Assembly: GCA_903871465.1 (NCBI GenBank)
Contig: CAIQHB010000036.1
Span: forward strand, 1 to 37,093
Direction of reading: 5' to 3'
Length of the DNA: 37,093 bases
Origin: an uncultured Methanosarcinales archaeon
GTDB lineage: Archaea > Halobacteriota > Methanosarcinia > Methanotrichales > Methanotrichaceae
This document shows positions 1 to 7,873 of this stretch, piece after piece. The notes under the pieces were generated by a model. That model searched no databases and was not told the origin of the DNA. It worked only from the letters and a program-made list of their open reading frames with translations. A program made the translations under genes and the position numbers. The stretch's first letter is position 1, and every line of letters starts with the position of its first letter.

Positions 1-185
1 GCGATTGATTTGGTGCTATTGTTATTGGTTTTGTAGCGGATTATGTATCTGATTTTTTTCGAAGTTAGCTTTACGATTTTGTTCTTCTTTCCCATGCACC
101 AGTGATGGGTATATAAAGTCAAGAGTTTCGGGACTACACACCTGAAAGATGGGGGATGCTTATTGGGACAATTTGCATGAGAAAA

Positions 186-737
186 TTACCTGGCTTTTAC
201 CAGATATCTCACTTTAGAGCTATGCTCGGCCATACTGGCTGCGGTGAACGCCTCGGTTAAGGTCATTCCTGAGGCAAATACGCCATGGCCGCGAGCTATG
301 CAGGCCTTGTGGCTCTGCAATGCCATGGATACAGCTTGGGCGAGGCGATCCGATCCGTAATGGCCTTCAACAATCGGCATGACTCCCAAGAAGAGGATAC
401 CCTCACTATCGAGAGGCTCAATTGAATCCTTTTCCAGCAAAGACAGTGCTACTGCGTATGGAGAATGAGTATGGATGACGGCCTTATTTGAGGTGCTCCG
501 GTATACCGCCCGGTGAACGCAGGTCTCACTGCTCGCTATTCTATCCTGGTCAGAGGCACAATTCAGATCAACCTCCACCACATTGGACTGATCCAGCTCG
601 TCCAGCATCGAGCCCGTGCAGGTAATGGATATCTTCTCCCCTTGAAGCCTGCTGATATTTCCGAACCGAGAGCTAGTAAGGCCGGAGGCAACCATTTTTC
701 TGCCGAACTTCGCAATCTCCGGCCAGGCTAGAGACAT
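186..737 (-). CDS. Class II aldolase/adducin family protein (fuculose-phosphate-aldolase-like)
   Basis: A 183-residue protein of the class II (zinc) aldolase/adducin family. Metal-site motifs are visible: HTHSPYA in the middle and ARGHGVF near the C-terminus, and SRFGNIS matches the family's N-terminal substrate loop. Length is slightly short for FucA/AraD (about 200-215). In methanogens, a relative (MJ1418 of Methanocaldococcus) is a fuculose-1-phosphate aldolase that supplies lactaldehyde for coenzyme F420; that role is possible here but unproven. The ATG is preceded by GAGG about 5 nt upstream. It starts 7 nt after the stop of the S8 protease gene, so it is probably the last gene of that operon. 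A cytoplasmic aldolase is an odd partner for four exported proteins. Confidence 0.8.
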   Translation of the reverse strand: MSLAWPEIAKFGRKMVASGLTSSRFGNISRLQGEKISITCTGSMLDELDQSNVVEVDLNCASDQDRIASSETCVHRAVYRSTSNKAVIHTHSPYAVALSLLEKDSIEPLDSEGILFLGVMPIVEGHYGSDRLAQAVSMALQSHKACIARGHGVFASGMTLTEAFTAASMAEHSSKVRYLVKAR

Positions 738-744
738 GACAGCC

Positions 745-2637
745 TCAAGTCTTTTTCCGCAAATGGAAAGGGACCGCCTTTGATTCCACCTCTCCGAATT
801 TTCCCACTAGATCTACAGCAACTTCGTAGTCGCCGGGCGTCCAGAAGCTCGTCTCCCAGCGGGCGGAGTAGATGCCGTTGCCGTCCAAATCATCCATGGG
901 AATCTCGAGCTTTCTGTCCGGTCCCATGATGTTTGTGCTTATAGTCTTGATATCTCCAGAGGCTTGCGCCTCGATCATGACCGGCTCACCTGCAGAGGCC
1001 TCCTCCCGGTTCAGCTTTATCCCCTCGAGATCTGGTGGCGATAGCCTCGCGGGAGAGGTCGCAATAGTAGCAAGAGCCCTTGTCAAATTAAGTGCTCCGT
1101 AGCCGTAAACATTATCTTGACCCTTCGGTCCCAGGTCGTCCGCGGTTTTGAGAAGTATCCTTTTCACATCGGCTGGCTTCAAATCAGGCCGGACTTCCAG
1201 CAGAATAGCAGAGGCGCCGGATACCTGTGGGACCGCCATCGAGGTGCCGCTCACTGAGCTCTGGCCGTTCTTCGATCCCGCCAGGGCCGAGACCACATTC
1301 ACACCCAGCGTGACCAGATCCGGCTTGGTCTCACCATTGGCGGTGGGGCCGCGTGAAGATAGGTCGAAGATAGAGCCGGAACCGTCTATCGCCCCTACCG
1401 TAATCACATTCTGGGCGTCGCCCGGAATGACAATGGACGAAGGGGATGGACCTGAGTTCCCGGCAGCGACGCACATGATAAGTCCCTTTTCCACCATCTT
1501 GTCACATGCTTCGTCCAACAGAGACGATCCATCAGAAGGGGTCTCACCACCGACGCTAAATGATACAACCTTTATTCCGTAGCGATCTTTATTCGCCAGG
1601 CACCAGTCCAGTGCTTTGAGTGCATCGGAAAGATAGCATGCCCCCTCCCTGTCCATGACCTTTATTACTACCAGCTTTGCTCCGGGTGCCACTCCCGTAC
1701 CCTCATCTCCTGCAATGAGGCTGGCACAATGAGTTCCATGACCATTGTCGTCATAGGCTACGGTTTGATTGTTCACGAAATCCTTGAAGGCTACAACCTT
1801 GTGGTTTATGCTCTCGTGATCTGTATCCGCACCGGTATCAATGAGTGCCACAGTCACCCCAGTCCCACTGGGGCCTTCGTTCTTTCTCGGATCATTGATG
1901 ATCGAAGATTCGGATGACGATTTGCTGGAACCGTCCCTTTGCAGTGCCATGACCTTCAACTTCTGGTCCTTGTAGATGCCTTTGACACCATTCGTCTTGG
2001 CTAACTTCTCCAGATTGTCTGAGGATACCGTTAACGCGCTCCCTGGCAGAATGCTGAAACTATCCGCTTTTGCTGATGCGACATTGCTCAGGTTGCCGTC
2101 ATGCAGGACGATTACTTTCAAATCCCTGGCGCCCTGCTTTTCCAGGCTATCCTCGATTCCATTGCCGTTGAGGTCATTGGGGTCGCGAATAGTGAGCTTT
2201 CTTGACTCGTCCTTTGCAGCATTTCCGCTCTTGTCGATAGCTACAATTGTCACATTGTATACCCCAGGAGGGAAATTGGACCCGCAGTATCCGGTAAATC
2301 TGTTATTTCGGTCCAGGTCCAGCATGAGGTTCATGCGATTGCCGACATCGGCATAAACCGTCTCAATTCCGCCTGTGTCATAGACCAAGGCGTTGATCTC
2401 ACACCGGGGTGCGCCGATCTTCAGGGCGGAGGGGCTTACGCTCACTCCATAAATGGTCGGAGGCGTGCTGTCGTCGATGTTTGGTTTGAAGTAGTTGTTA
2501 TACGCCTTCTGAAACCAGATGGTAGCCTTGTTATTATCGCGTGCATTTTGCATAGGAAATGCAACCGCACTGCTAACCAGACAGGCCGCCAGAATAAAAT
2601 AAAGCAATAAGCGGAAGTTCACACTTAACTCCAGCAT
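745..2637 (-). CDS. Secreted S8 (subtilisin-family) serine protease
   Basis: A 630-residue exported protease. It has an N-terminal signal peptide (about residues 1-27), then a beta-sandwich-like region, then a propeptide-like segment around 170-230 and the S8 catalytic domain around 255-525. The catalytic residues are visible: Asp267 in ALIDTGAD, His300 in DNGHGTH, oxyanion Asn394 in AAGNSGPS and Ser466 in SGTSMAVP. A C-terminal beta domain (about 530-630) follows. Two short Asp/Asn-rich loops (DLNGNGIED near 155 and DLDGNGIY near 590) look like calcium-binding loops. Cysteines are unusually frequent for a subtilisin. The start could instead be the GTG five codons in (2622), which has GGAG just upstream. 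It lies 31 nt after the second rhodanese-like gene, suggesting co-transcription. Substrate unknown; maturation of the neighbouring exported proteins is a guess. Confidence 0.93.
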   Translation of the reverse strand: MLELSVNFRLLLYFILAACLVSSAVAFPMQNARDNNKATIWFQKAYNNYFKPNIDDSTPPTIYGVSVSPSALKIGAPRCEINALVYDTGGIETVYADVGNRMNLMLDLDRNNRFTGYCGSNFPPGVYNVTIVAIDKSGNAAKDESRKLTIRDPNDLNGNGIEDSLEKQGARDLKVIVLHDGNLSNVASAKADSFSILPGSALTVSSDNLEKLAKTNGVKGIYKDQKLKVMALQRDGSSKSSSESSIINDPRKNEGPSGTGVTVALIDTGADTDHESINHKVVAFKDFVNNQTVAYDDNGHGTHCASLIAGDEGTGVAPGAKLVVIKVMDREGACYLSDALKALDWCLANKDRYGIKVVSFSVGGETPSDGSSLLDEACDKMVEKGLIMCVAAGNSGPSPSSIVIPGDAQNVITVGAIDGSGSIFDLSSRGPTANGETKPDLVTLGVNVVSALAGSKNGQSSVSGTSMAVPQVSGASAILLEVRPDLKPADVKRILLKTADDLGPKGQDNVYGYGALNLTRALATIATSPARLSPPDLEGIKLNREEASAGEPVMIEAQASGDIKTISTNIMGPDRKLEIPMDDLDGNGIYSARWETSFWTPGDYEVAVDLVGKFGEVESKAVPFHLRKKT

Positions 2638-2668
2638 TTATTTCTCAATGTTCTTATATTTACCGGTG

Positions 2669-4216
2669 TCAAACGACCTCGATCTCCAGTGCATCCGAAA
2701 ACGTCTTATTGATATTTTCCAAAGATGCCACAATGTCGACCTTATAGATTCCGGCAATGACATTTGCATTCCAAATTCCTGCAAACTCGTCTCCAGAGAT
2801 TCGCTTCACTATCACCTTGGACACCTGATCTCCTTTTGGGCTATTTACAATAGCCGCGACGGTGAATCCTTTGTTCGCAGCGGTTTTTTGGGCTTGGGAC
2901 GAGGAGCCTATCTTCACCACGCCACCGCTGCTGCTTAAATCAGCGTAACCCTGGGGCGAGCCGAATCCGCAGGTGGCACATCCTTTGATGGTCAAAACCG
3001 TCTCGTTGCCAGCCTCAACGGGTGCGCTGCTAGTGCTCTGGTTTTTGAATACAACCGTCATCTGGACAACATCTCCAATCTTCGCAGGATTGGGCGTAGC
3101 CTTCGCTTCCTGCAATTCGATGTTGAGCCTGGGCTGATGGGCCTCCCAATCCTGCCAGGAGTAAATCCTGGCATCATACCCCAGAAGCGTCAGCGCAAGC
3201 CAGGTCATGGAGGCCTTGACGCCGGTATTGGTGTAGACTACTATGGGCTTATCCAACTGCTGCGAGGAGAATAGCTTTTGCAGTGCTGCCTCGTCCTTGA
3301 TCCTCTTGCCGTCCAAGACGCTGTCATAGGGAATATTAACGGCATTTGGTATCGATCCGGCGCCAAACTCAATCGGAGTTCTGGCATCGATGATCAATGG
3401 CATATTGCTATGCATGTATTCAAAAGTGGCCAGGAGATCGGCTTTTATGGATGGAGTATAGCTCTTCTGGGGGAGGATCGCGGGCTTTGTCACTGTTGGC
3501 AGCTTTGCCGCCACCCAGTCGTCGATTCCTCCGTCCAGCAGTTTGACGTTCTCATGTCCCAGATACTTCATGATCCAGTAGACATAAGCTGCTGCCGACG
3601 GTCCGCCGCCGCAGGGCTGGCATTCGCCGTAAATTAGCACGGCATCGCTTTGGGATATCCCGGAGTCGCCTAGTGTTCGAGCCATCTCGGATACAGGCAA
3701 GAGAACTCCACTCGAATCAAGGAATTTTGTATAAGGGATGTTGATCGCGCCGGGGATATACTCAGTGGAGTTGGGACTGATATCCAGAACTATCCCGGAA
3801 TTATTGGCTCTTTCCAGAGGAACCAGAACAGATGCGAACTTCTGGCTTCTCTCTATGGCGGGCTTGATGTTGGTTGACTTCGCACCGGAATCGGCGATAT
3901 TCGTGGGGCTCGGATCTTGAGCCGGGCTGCTATCCAAACTCGGTTTATCCGATGCCGCACCATTGTTTCCCGTCTGAACGAGCTGATTATTCGCCCTGGA
4001 ATATTGAGGCGAGATCAGGCCATTGGAGCTGGACATCACATCTGTCGTCGCGTTCGCATTCCCCATGAATACTGCCCACTCGTTATTCAGTACGTCCTGT
4101 TGAGCGGTGGACGATCCGCCTTTGCAGGCGCTGCATTCTCCGTTGACGCCGGAGACCAATGCAGCGAGCATTGCAATCAGCAGCAGGGTATACCCAGCAG
4201 TTCTAATTCCGTTCAT
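2669..4216 (-). CDS. Exported tandem rhodanese-domain protein with C-terminal beta domain (paralogue B)
   Basis: From the ATG at 4216 (AGAGG about 9 nt upstream) the product is 515 residues. A TTG at 4240 is an alternative start. It has a signal peptide (about 1-26), then ECSACKG (Cys28, Cys31), a Ser/Asn/Gln-rich linker to about 115, and two rhodanese domains (about 125-245 and 255-365). The first domain's active-site loop reads YGECQPCGGGP with Cys199 and Cys202. The second domain's loop reads YTNTGVKAS and has no cysteine. Residues 365-515 form an extra domain, probably an Ig-like beta fold, with a CATC pair (413/416). Typical tandem sulfurtransferases keep the catalytic Cys in the second domain, so the arrangement is reversed. 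It follows its paralogue directly. A sulfur or persulfide transfer role outside the membrane is inferred; thiosulfate as donor is not shown. Confidence 0.88.
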   Translation of the reverse strand: MNGIRTAGYTLLLIAMLAALVSGVNGECSACKGGSSTAQQDVLNNEWAVFMGNANATTDVMSSSNGLISPQYSRANNQLVQTGNNGAASDKPSLDSSPAQDPSPTNIADSGAKSTNIKPAIERSQKFASVLVPLERANNSGIVLDISPNSTEYIPGAINIPYTKFLDSSGVLLPVSEMARTLGDSGISQSDAVLIYGECQPCGGGPSAAAYVYWIMKYLGHENVKLLDGGIDDWVAAKLPTVTKPAILPQKSYTPSIKADLLATFEYMHSNMPLIIDARTPIEFGAGSIPNAVNIPYDSVLDGKRIKDEAALQKLFSSQQLDKPIVVYTNTGVKASMTWLALTLLGYDARIYSWQDWEAHQPRLNIELQEAKATPNPAKIGDVVQMTVVFKNQSTSSAPVEAGNETVLTIKGCATCGFGSPQGYADLSSSGGVVKIGSSSQAQKTAANKGFTVAAIVNSPKGDQVSKVIVKRISGDEFAGIWNANVIAGIYKVDIVASLENINKTFSDALEIEVV

Positions 4217-4236
4217 GCCTTTGCCTCTTGCCGTTT

Positions 4237-5370
4237 TCAAGCTGTAGCCTTGCTTGCATTTCCCTGGCTTGTAGCTATCTGGTTGTTCTGATAATAGTCC
4301 GCATAGCTGTAGAGCTTGGCATCATAGCCAAGAAGCTTCAGCGCAAACCATTCCACAGATCCTTTGATGCCCGTATTAGTGTAGACTACCACCGGCTGGT
4401 TCTTATGGAGGTACGAGAAGACCCTGCCGAGTTTGGTTTCATCCTTGATTCTGCTATTGCCGGCGATGACGCTTTCGTATGGAATGTTGATTGATCCTGG
4501 TATGGAGCCGTTTCCGAACTCCTGCAATGTTCTTGCGTCTATGATCTGCGCGGACCCGCTTTTCACATAATCGTAGGAGGCAATCAGATCTGTTGTGAAC
4601 TGGGCTGTATAGTTCTTGGATGGCCTTATGGCCGTCTCGTTGGTGACTGGCTTTCCTGCTGCGGCCCAATCTTTCACAGTTCCGTCTAACACCCGGAGGT
4701 TCTCCTGGCCCATGGATTTCAGCATCCAGTAAACATAAGTCGCCGGAGCCGGCCCACCGCCGCAAGGCATGCATTCGCCATAGACGACCACGGGATCTGT
4801 GCGGGTTATTCCTGCATCTCCCAGCATCTTGGAGATCTCTGCCACAGACAGCAAGCTTCCATTATTCATAAATTCTGTATAGGGGATAGCAATTGATCCC
4901 TGGATGTGTTCCGGGGGTTTCTCGCTGATGTCCAGCAAGATATCGGTGGCAGAGACGTTCTCTATTGGGACGAGCATACTCCTGGCTCCGGTGCTCCGCA
5001 CGATAGCGGCATTATCCTCTACGGGTTTGCTTTGCACAACGGTTTTTGCGGCTTTATCTGTAACGGGCGCTTTATTGTCCGGAGCGGAGGCGGCCGTCTT
5101 CGTCGCATTGCCGTTGGTGAATCCGGAGAGGGGCTCTTTCCATATGCCCACCCTATTCTTTTGAGCCGTGCTCAGACCCGGCATGACTTCTGAAGCCGCT
5201 CCTGCGTTGGGGTTACCGATCTGATCAAGCGCTTTATCTCCCGACCAGCCGGAGTCGCCTTTGCATGCATCGCAATAGGCTTCGCCCCCATGTGCCACAT
5301 TTGCCAGCATCAATAACGCTATAACTGTGACTATTCCCACTCCTGCTAAACATGATCTAAATAGTGTCAT
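4237..5370 (-). CDS. Exported tandem rhodanese-domain protein (paralogue A)
   Basis: From the ATG at 5370 the product is 377 residues; AAAAGGGGAG lies immediately upstream, with short spacing. An ATG at 5394 would add eight residues but lacks a visible ribosome site. The signal peptide spans about 1-28, followed by YCDACKG (Cys33, Cys36), a low-complexity Ala/Lys/Asn linker to about 130, then two rhodanese domains (about 130-245 and 255-360). Domain 1 has the loop YGECMPCGGGP with Cys200 and Cys203. Domain 2 has YTNTGIKGS with Thr in place of the catalytic Cys. Clear paralogue of the next gene, which has an added C-terminal domain. It lies just after the NosD-like gene (36 nt, or 12 nt from the alternative start), so one transcript is likely. 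Membership of the rhodanese fold is firm; enzymatic activity is not. Confidence 0.88.
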   Translation of the reverse strand: MTLFRSCLAGVGIVTVIALLMLANVAHGGEAYCDACKGDSGWSGDKALDQIGNPNAGAASEVMPGLSTAQKNRVGIWKEPLSGFTNGNATKTAASAPDNKAPVTDKAAKTVVQSKPVEDNAAIVRSTGARSMLVPIENVSATDILLDISEKPPEHIQGSIAIPYTEFMNNGSLLSVAEISKMLGDAGITRTDPVVVYGECMPCGGGPAPATYVYWMLKSMGQENLRVLDGTVKDWAAAGKPVTNETAIRPSKNYTAQFTTDLIASYDYVKSGSAQIIDARTLQEFGNGSIPGSINIPYESVIAGNSRIKDETKLGRVFSYLHKNQPVVVYTNTGIKGSVEWFALKLLGYDAKLYSYADYYQNNQIATSQGNASKATA

Positions 5371-5406
5371 TATCTCCCCTTTTAATACATTCAATACTGT
5401 CAGTAA

Positions 5407-6930
5407 TCAGGAAAAGCCGCCCCTAGCGGTCACCGATACTGTGCCCAACGTTTCTCGCAGCTCAAACCCTCGCGCGTCTGTTACGCTCAGAACTATCTCG
5501 TATTTTCCCGGGTTCAGGAGAGCTGTAGAGAAGGAACCGAGATAGAAATCCCCGGACATAACCAGTCTGGAGTAGCCCTCTGCCTCCTTTCCCGATTGGA
5601 ATGCATGTGCTGTTACTTGCGAGAGCTCATACCTGGATTTCAGCTTTGCTTTTATGGTGATGCTGTCGCCCACACTCACCTTGGTAGGAGTCAGATCCTG
5701 GCTTACAAGGCTGATCTGTTTGACCTGGTTGCCCATAACAGGATATTCATCCGATGCCTTCTCGCTTATCTTGTAGGGCGTATCTCCAAATCCGTCCTTT
5801 CCGGGGACGTTCTGGCCGGGCCCCTGCATCTCGTCGCGGCCCTGGTAGTCGCTCCAGAGGTTCCCGCCCGCGGGATATCCGGCATTCCAGGTATTTATTC
5901 CCCTGTCTTCAGCCTGAATTACATTGTCCGCGATGCTGTTTCCGTAGATTTGGTTTTTGCTCGAATCCAGGAATATTCCTGTCTGGCTATCTGATATGTT
6001 GTTGTAGATGATCGTATTGCCGTCCGAGCTGCTCTGTATCTGCAATCCATAGCGCCCATTGCCCCTGATCAGGTTCCCTTTTATGGTATTTTGTCCCGAC
6101 TCCAGGAGCGACAGACCAGCAACGGTATTATCCACCATGCTATTGTTGAGGATGAGGTTGTCGGTGCAATTGAAGCGCAGGTCCAGACCCGAATTGGTGT
6201 TTCTGGACATGTCGTTGAATTCGATGATATTCTTGGCACAATTGGTGAACATGTAAAGCCCGTACATATTCCCCTGCAACACGTTGCCTCTTATGGTATT
6301 ATTGCTGCAGGACGGGAAGAGGTTTATGCCGTAAGCGCCATTTCCATAGGCTACATTGTTCGTAATTAGGTTGTCGTTAGAGTTGGAGAGATATATTCCG
6401 TACCAACCCTCTCCGCCCAGGCCGTTAAAGCTGGCATTATTTCCCGTGATGATATTGCTGTTGGAGAAGATAAGGGCAATGCCGGGCTGAGCACAATGGA
6501 TGACGGTATTGTTGGCAATAGTACAACCGACAACACTATTGAGCTTTATTCCATAAAATCCGTCCCGGACAATGAAGCCGGTTATGCGAACATTGTCGGC
6601 CTCTACATTTATGCACGCATCCCTATTTCCGGCCCGGATAACTGCACCAGGCCCCTCCAGGTTCAGGCTCTTTTGTATGGTTATTTTGTCGTAAGCTCCC
6701 GGCGCTACCTGAAGAGTATCGCCCGCGGAGGCAGCATCTATCGCGGCTTGCAGATTCGAGCTTACCTGTATCGTGGCACCATCCGCGACTGAAGCTATCA
6801 GCAAGGCGGCGCAGAAGATGCAAAAGACTATATTTCTCAAGCGACCACCGTGACCAAGAGCAGTGGTGAGGTTAATAAAGCTAACGTAGCGGATTTTTCC
6901 GCGCAGTTGGTTAAAGTGGTTCGTTTTCAT
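5407..6930 (-). CDS. NosD-like secreted right-handed beta-helix protein
   Basis: A 507-residue exported protein. An N-terminal hydrophobic segment near residues 33-50 acts as signal peptide or anchor, preceded by an unusually long polar, basic leader. Residues about 55-350 consist of repeated beta-helix coils with the NTI..N..N signature typical of NosD/CASH-domain proteins (for example GNNASFNG, TNNVAYGNG, NNSMVDN). The block ends in the GGNLWSDYQG..D..GDTPY pattern commonly found at the end of methanogen NosD-like domains. Residues about 395-507 form a beta-sandwich domain. The start has a strong site, AGGAGG at about 6938-6943, 8 nt before the ATG. It is the first gene of the exported-protein operon. 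NosD itself helps load copper into nitrous oxide reductase, but methanogen relatives are mostly surface proteins of unknown ligand, so copper binding should not be assumed. Confidence 0.87.
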   Translation of the reverse strand: MKTNHFNQLRGKIRYVSFINLTTALGHGGRLRNIVFCIFCAALLIASVADGATIQVSSNLQAAIDAASAGDTLQVAPGAYDKITIQKSLNLEGPGAVIRAGNRDACINVEADNVRITGFIVRDGFYGIKLNSVVGCTIANNTVIHCAQPGIALIFSNSNIITGNNASFNGLGGEGWYGIYLSNSNDNLITNNVAYGNGAYGINLFPSCSNNTIRGNVLQGNMYGLYMFTNCAKNIIEFNDMSRNTNSGLDLRFNCTDNLILNNSMVDNTVAGLSLLESGQNTIKGNLIRGNGRYGLQIQSSSDGNTIIYNNISDSQTGIFLDSSKNQIYGNSIADNVIQAEDRGINTWNAGYPAGGNLWSDYQGRDEMQGPGQNVPGKDGFGDTPYKISEKASDEYPVMGNQVKQISLVSQDLTPTKVSVGDSITIKAKLKSRYELSQVTAHAFQSGKEAEGYSRLVMSGDFYLGSFSTALLNPGKYEIVLSVTDARGFELRETLGTVSVTARGGFS

Positions 6931-7083
6931 GAATTGGCCTCCTGCATACTACTTGGTTTAGATAGAATACAGTGCATTTAGATTCATGGCTCATATGGAC
7001 CAAAAGGTCGCCTAACATAAGCTACATATGAAGGTAAGTCTTTTTATTTGTTTGATTATGATACACTAGCGGAGGAATTGAAT
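6931..7083. promoter_or_regulatory. Divergent intergenic region between nosD-like and DNRLRE-like genes
   Basis: A region of 153 bp separates two divergent exported-protein genes, so it must hold both promoters. Ribosome sites are clear on both sides: AGGAGG for the minus-strand gene near 6938-6943 and GGAGGA near 7071-7076 for the plus-strand gene. A T-rich stretch around 7038-7050 and AT-rich sequence around 6955-6985 could contain TATA boxes, but neither is unambiguous. No clear operator palindrome was seen. Confidence 0.4.
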
Positions 7084-7656
7084 TTGAGATATTTGTATGC
7101 ACTCATAAGCCTTTTCCTGCTGCTGGCAGCAAATGCCGCAGCGGGGAGCTTCACAGCAAACATGGATGTTAATACCTATGTAAATGCGAATAATGTCAAC
7201 CAGAGCTATGAAGGAAGCAGTCTCCTCTGGGTTACGTCCGTTAATGGATCACCCTTGAATGAGACGTATCTGAGTTTTGTCAACCTATTTGGATCGCAGA
7301 GCATCTTCAATTCTGGTCAGATCAAGTCTGCTACGCTCACTCTGAATGCTGCCAAGGTCAATAAGACCGGCATGGTTACAGCTTACTTCTTGCATGGAGC
7401 GACATTCGATAATGCAAACTGGAATGACAAAGGTGAATATAATACCAATGTCACATCCACTCCCGTCGCCATAGAAAAGGAGGGGAACTACGTTCTGGAT
7501 GTTACACCCCTAATCAGGAAGGCTGTCGAGACCTGCACGGAAGGGTGTCCTTACACCATAGTTCTCGTGGCGGAAGGCGAGGCATCAGTCGGATTCACCT
7601 CCAGCAGGGCCTCCAGTGAGAATAAGCCGGCCCTTGAGTACACCACGGAAGAGTGA
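7084..7656 (+). CDS. Secreted DNRLRE-domain-like protein
   Basis: The start chosen is the TTG at 7084, 8 nt after GGAGG. Upstream in-frame codons would put polar residues ahead of the signal peptide. The product is 190 residues with a signal peptide (about 1-20, ending ANAAAG). The mature part is a beta-rich domain like DNRLRE/disaggregatase-related modules of methanogen surface proteins: it opens with ANMDVNTYVNA, has SYLSF/ESS-type strands, contains LDVTPLIRKAVE, and ends GFTSSRASSENKPALEY, which matches the family's characteristic final strand. One cysteine pair (TCTEGC) lies near residue 156. Whether it partners the following thioredoxin/CcdA fusion is unknown; the 217-bp gap argues for a separate promoter there. 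Confidence 0.75.
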   Translation: MRYLYALISLFLLLAANAAAGSFTANMDVNTYVNANNVNQSYEGSSLLWVTSVNGSPLNETYLSFVNLFGSQSIFNSGQIKSATLTLNAAKVNKTGMVTAYFLHGATFDNANWNDKGEYNTNVTSTPVAIEKEGNYVLDVTPLIRKAVETCTEGCPYTIVLVAEGEASVGFTSSRASSENKPALEYTTEE

Positions 7657-7873
7657 AAACCACTGGAGGTGAAACCAAAGAAAAAATGCCCTGGGTTGCT
7701 CTGCGGAAATGGAGACAATTGCGGGACCCCGGGTTTGTCTAGAGGGACGAAGAAAATGTCCGGCAAATTGATTTGATTGGCAGGCGGGTGGTTCTTCGTC
7801 CACCCTCCACAGGCTCCAGGCCACTCTGATTGGCACCTTCTTTTTATATCTCATCGGTATCATAAGGTGGCTG

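Noticed and set aside
1-185. Possible gene remnant at the left edge
   Set aside because: No open frame of meaningful length or recognisable motif; it is probably spacer downstream of the aldolase gene.
2669-5370. Haem c binding by the CxxC motifs of the rhodanese-like proteins
   Set aside because: The motifs are CxxCK and CxPCG, not CxxCH, and no cytochrome maturation genes other than a CcdA-type protein are seen.
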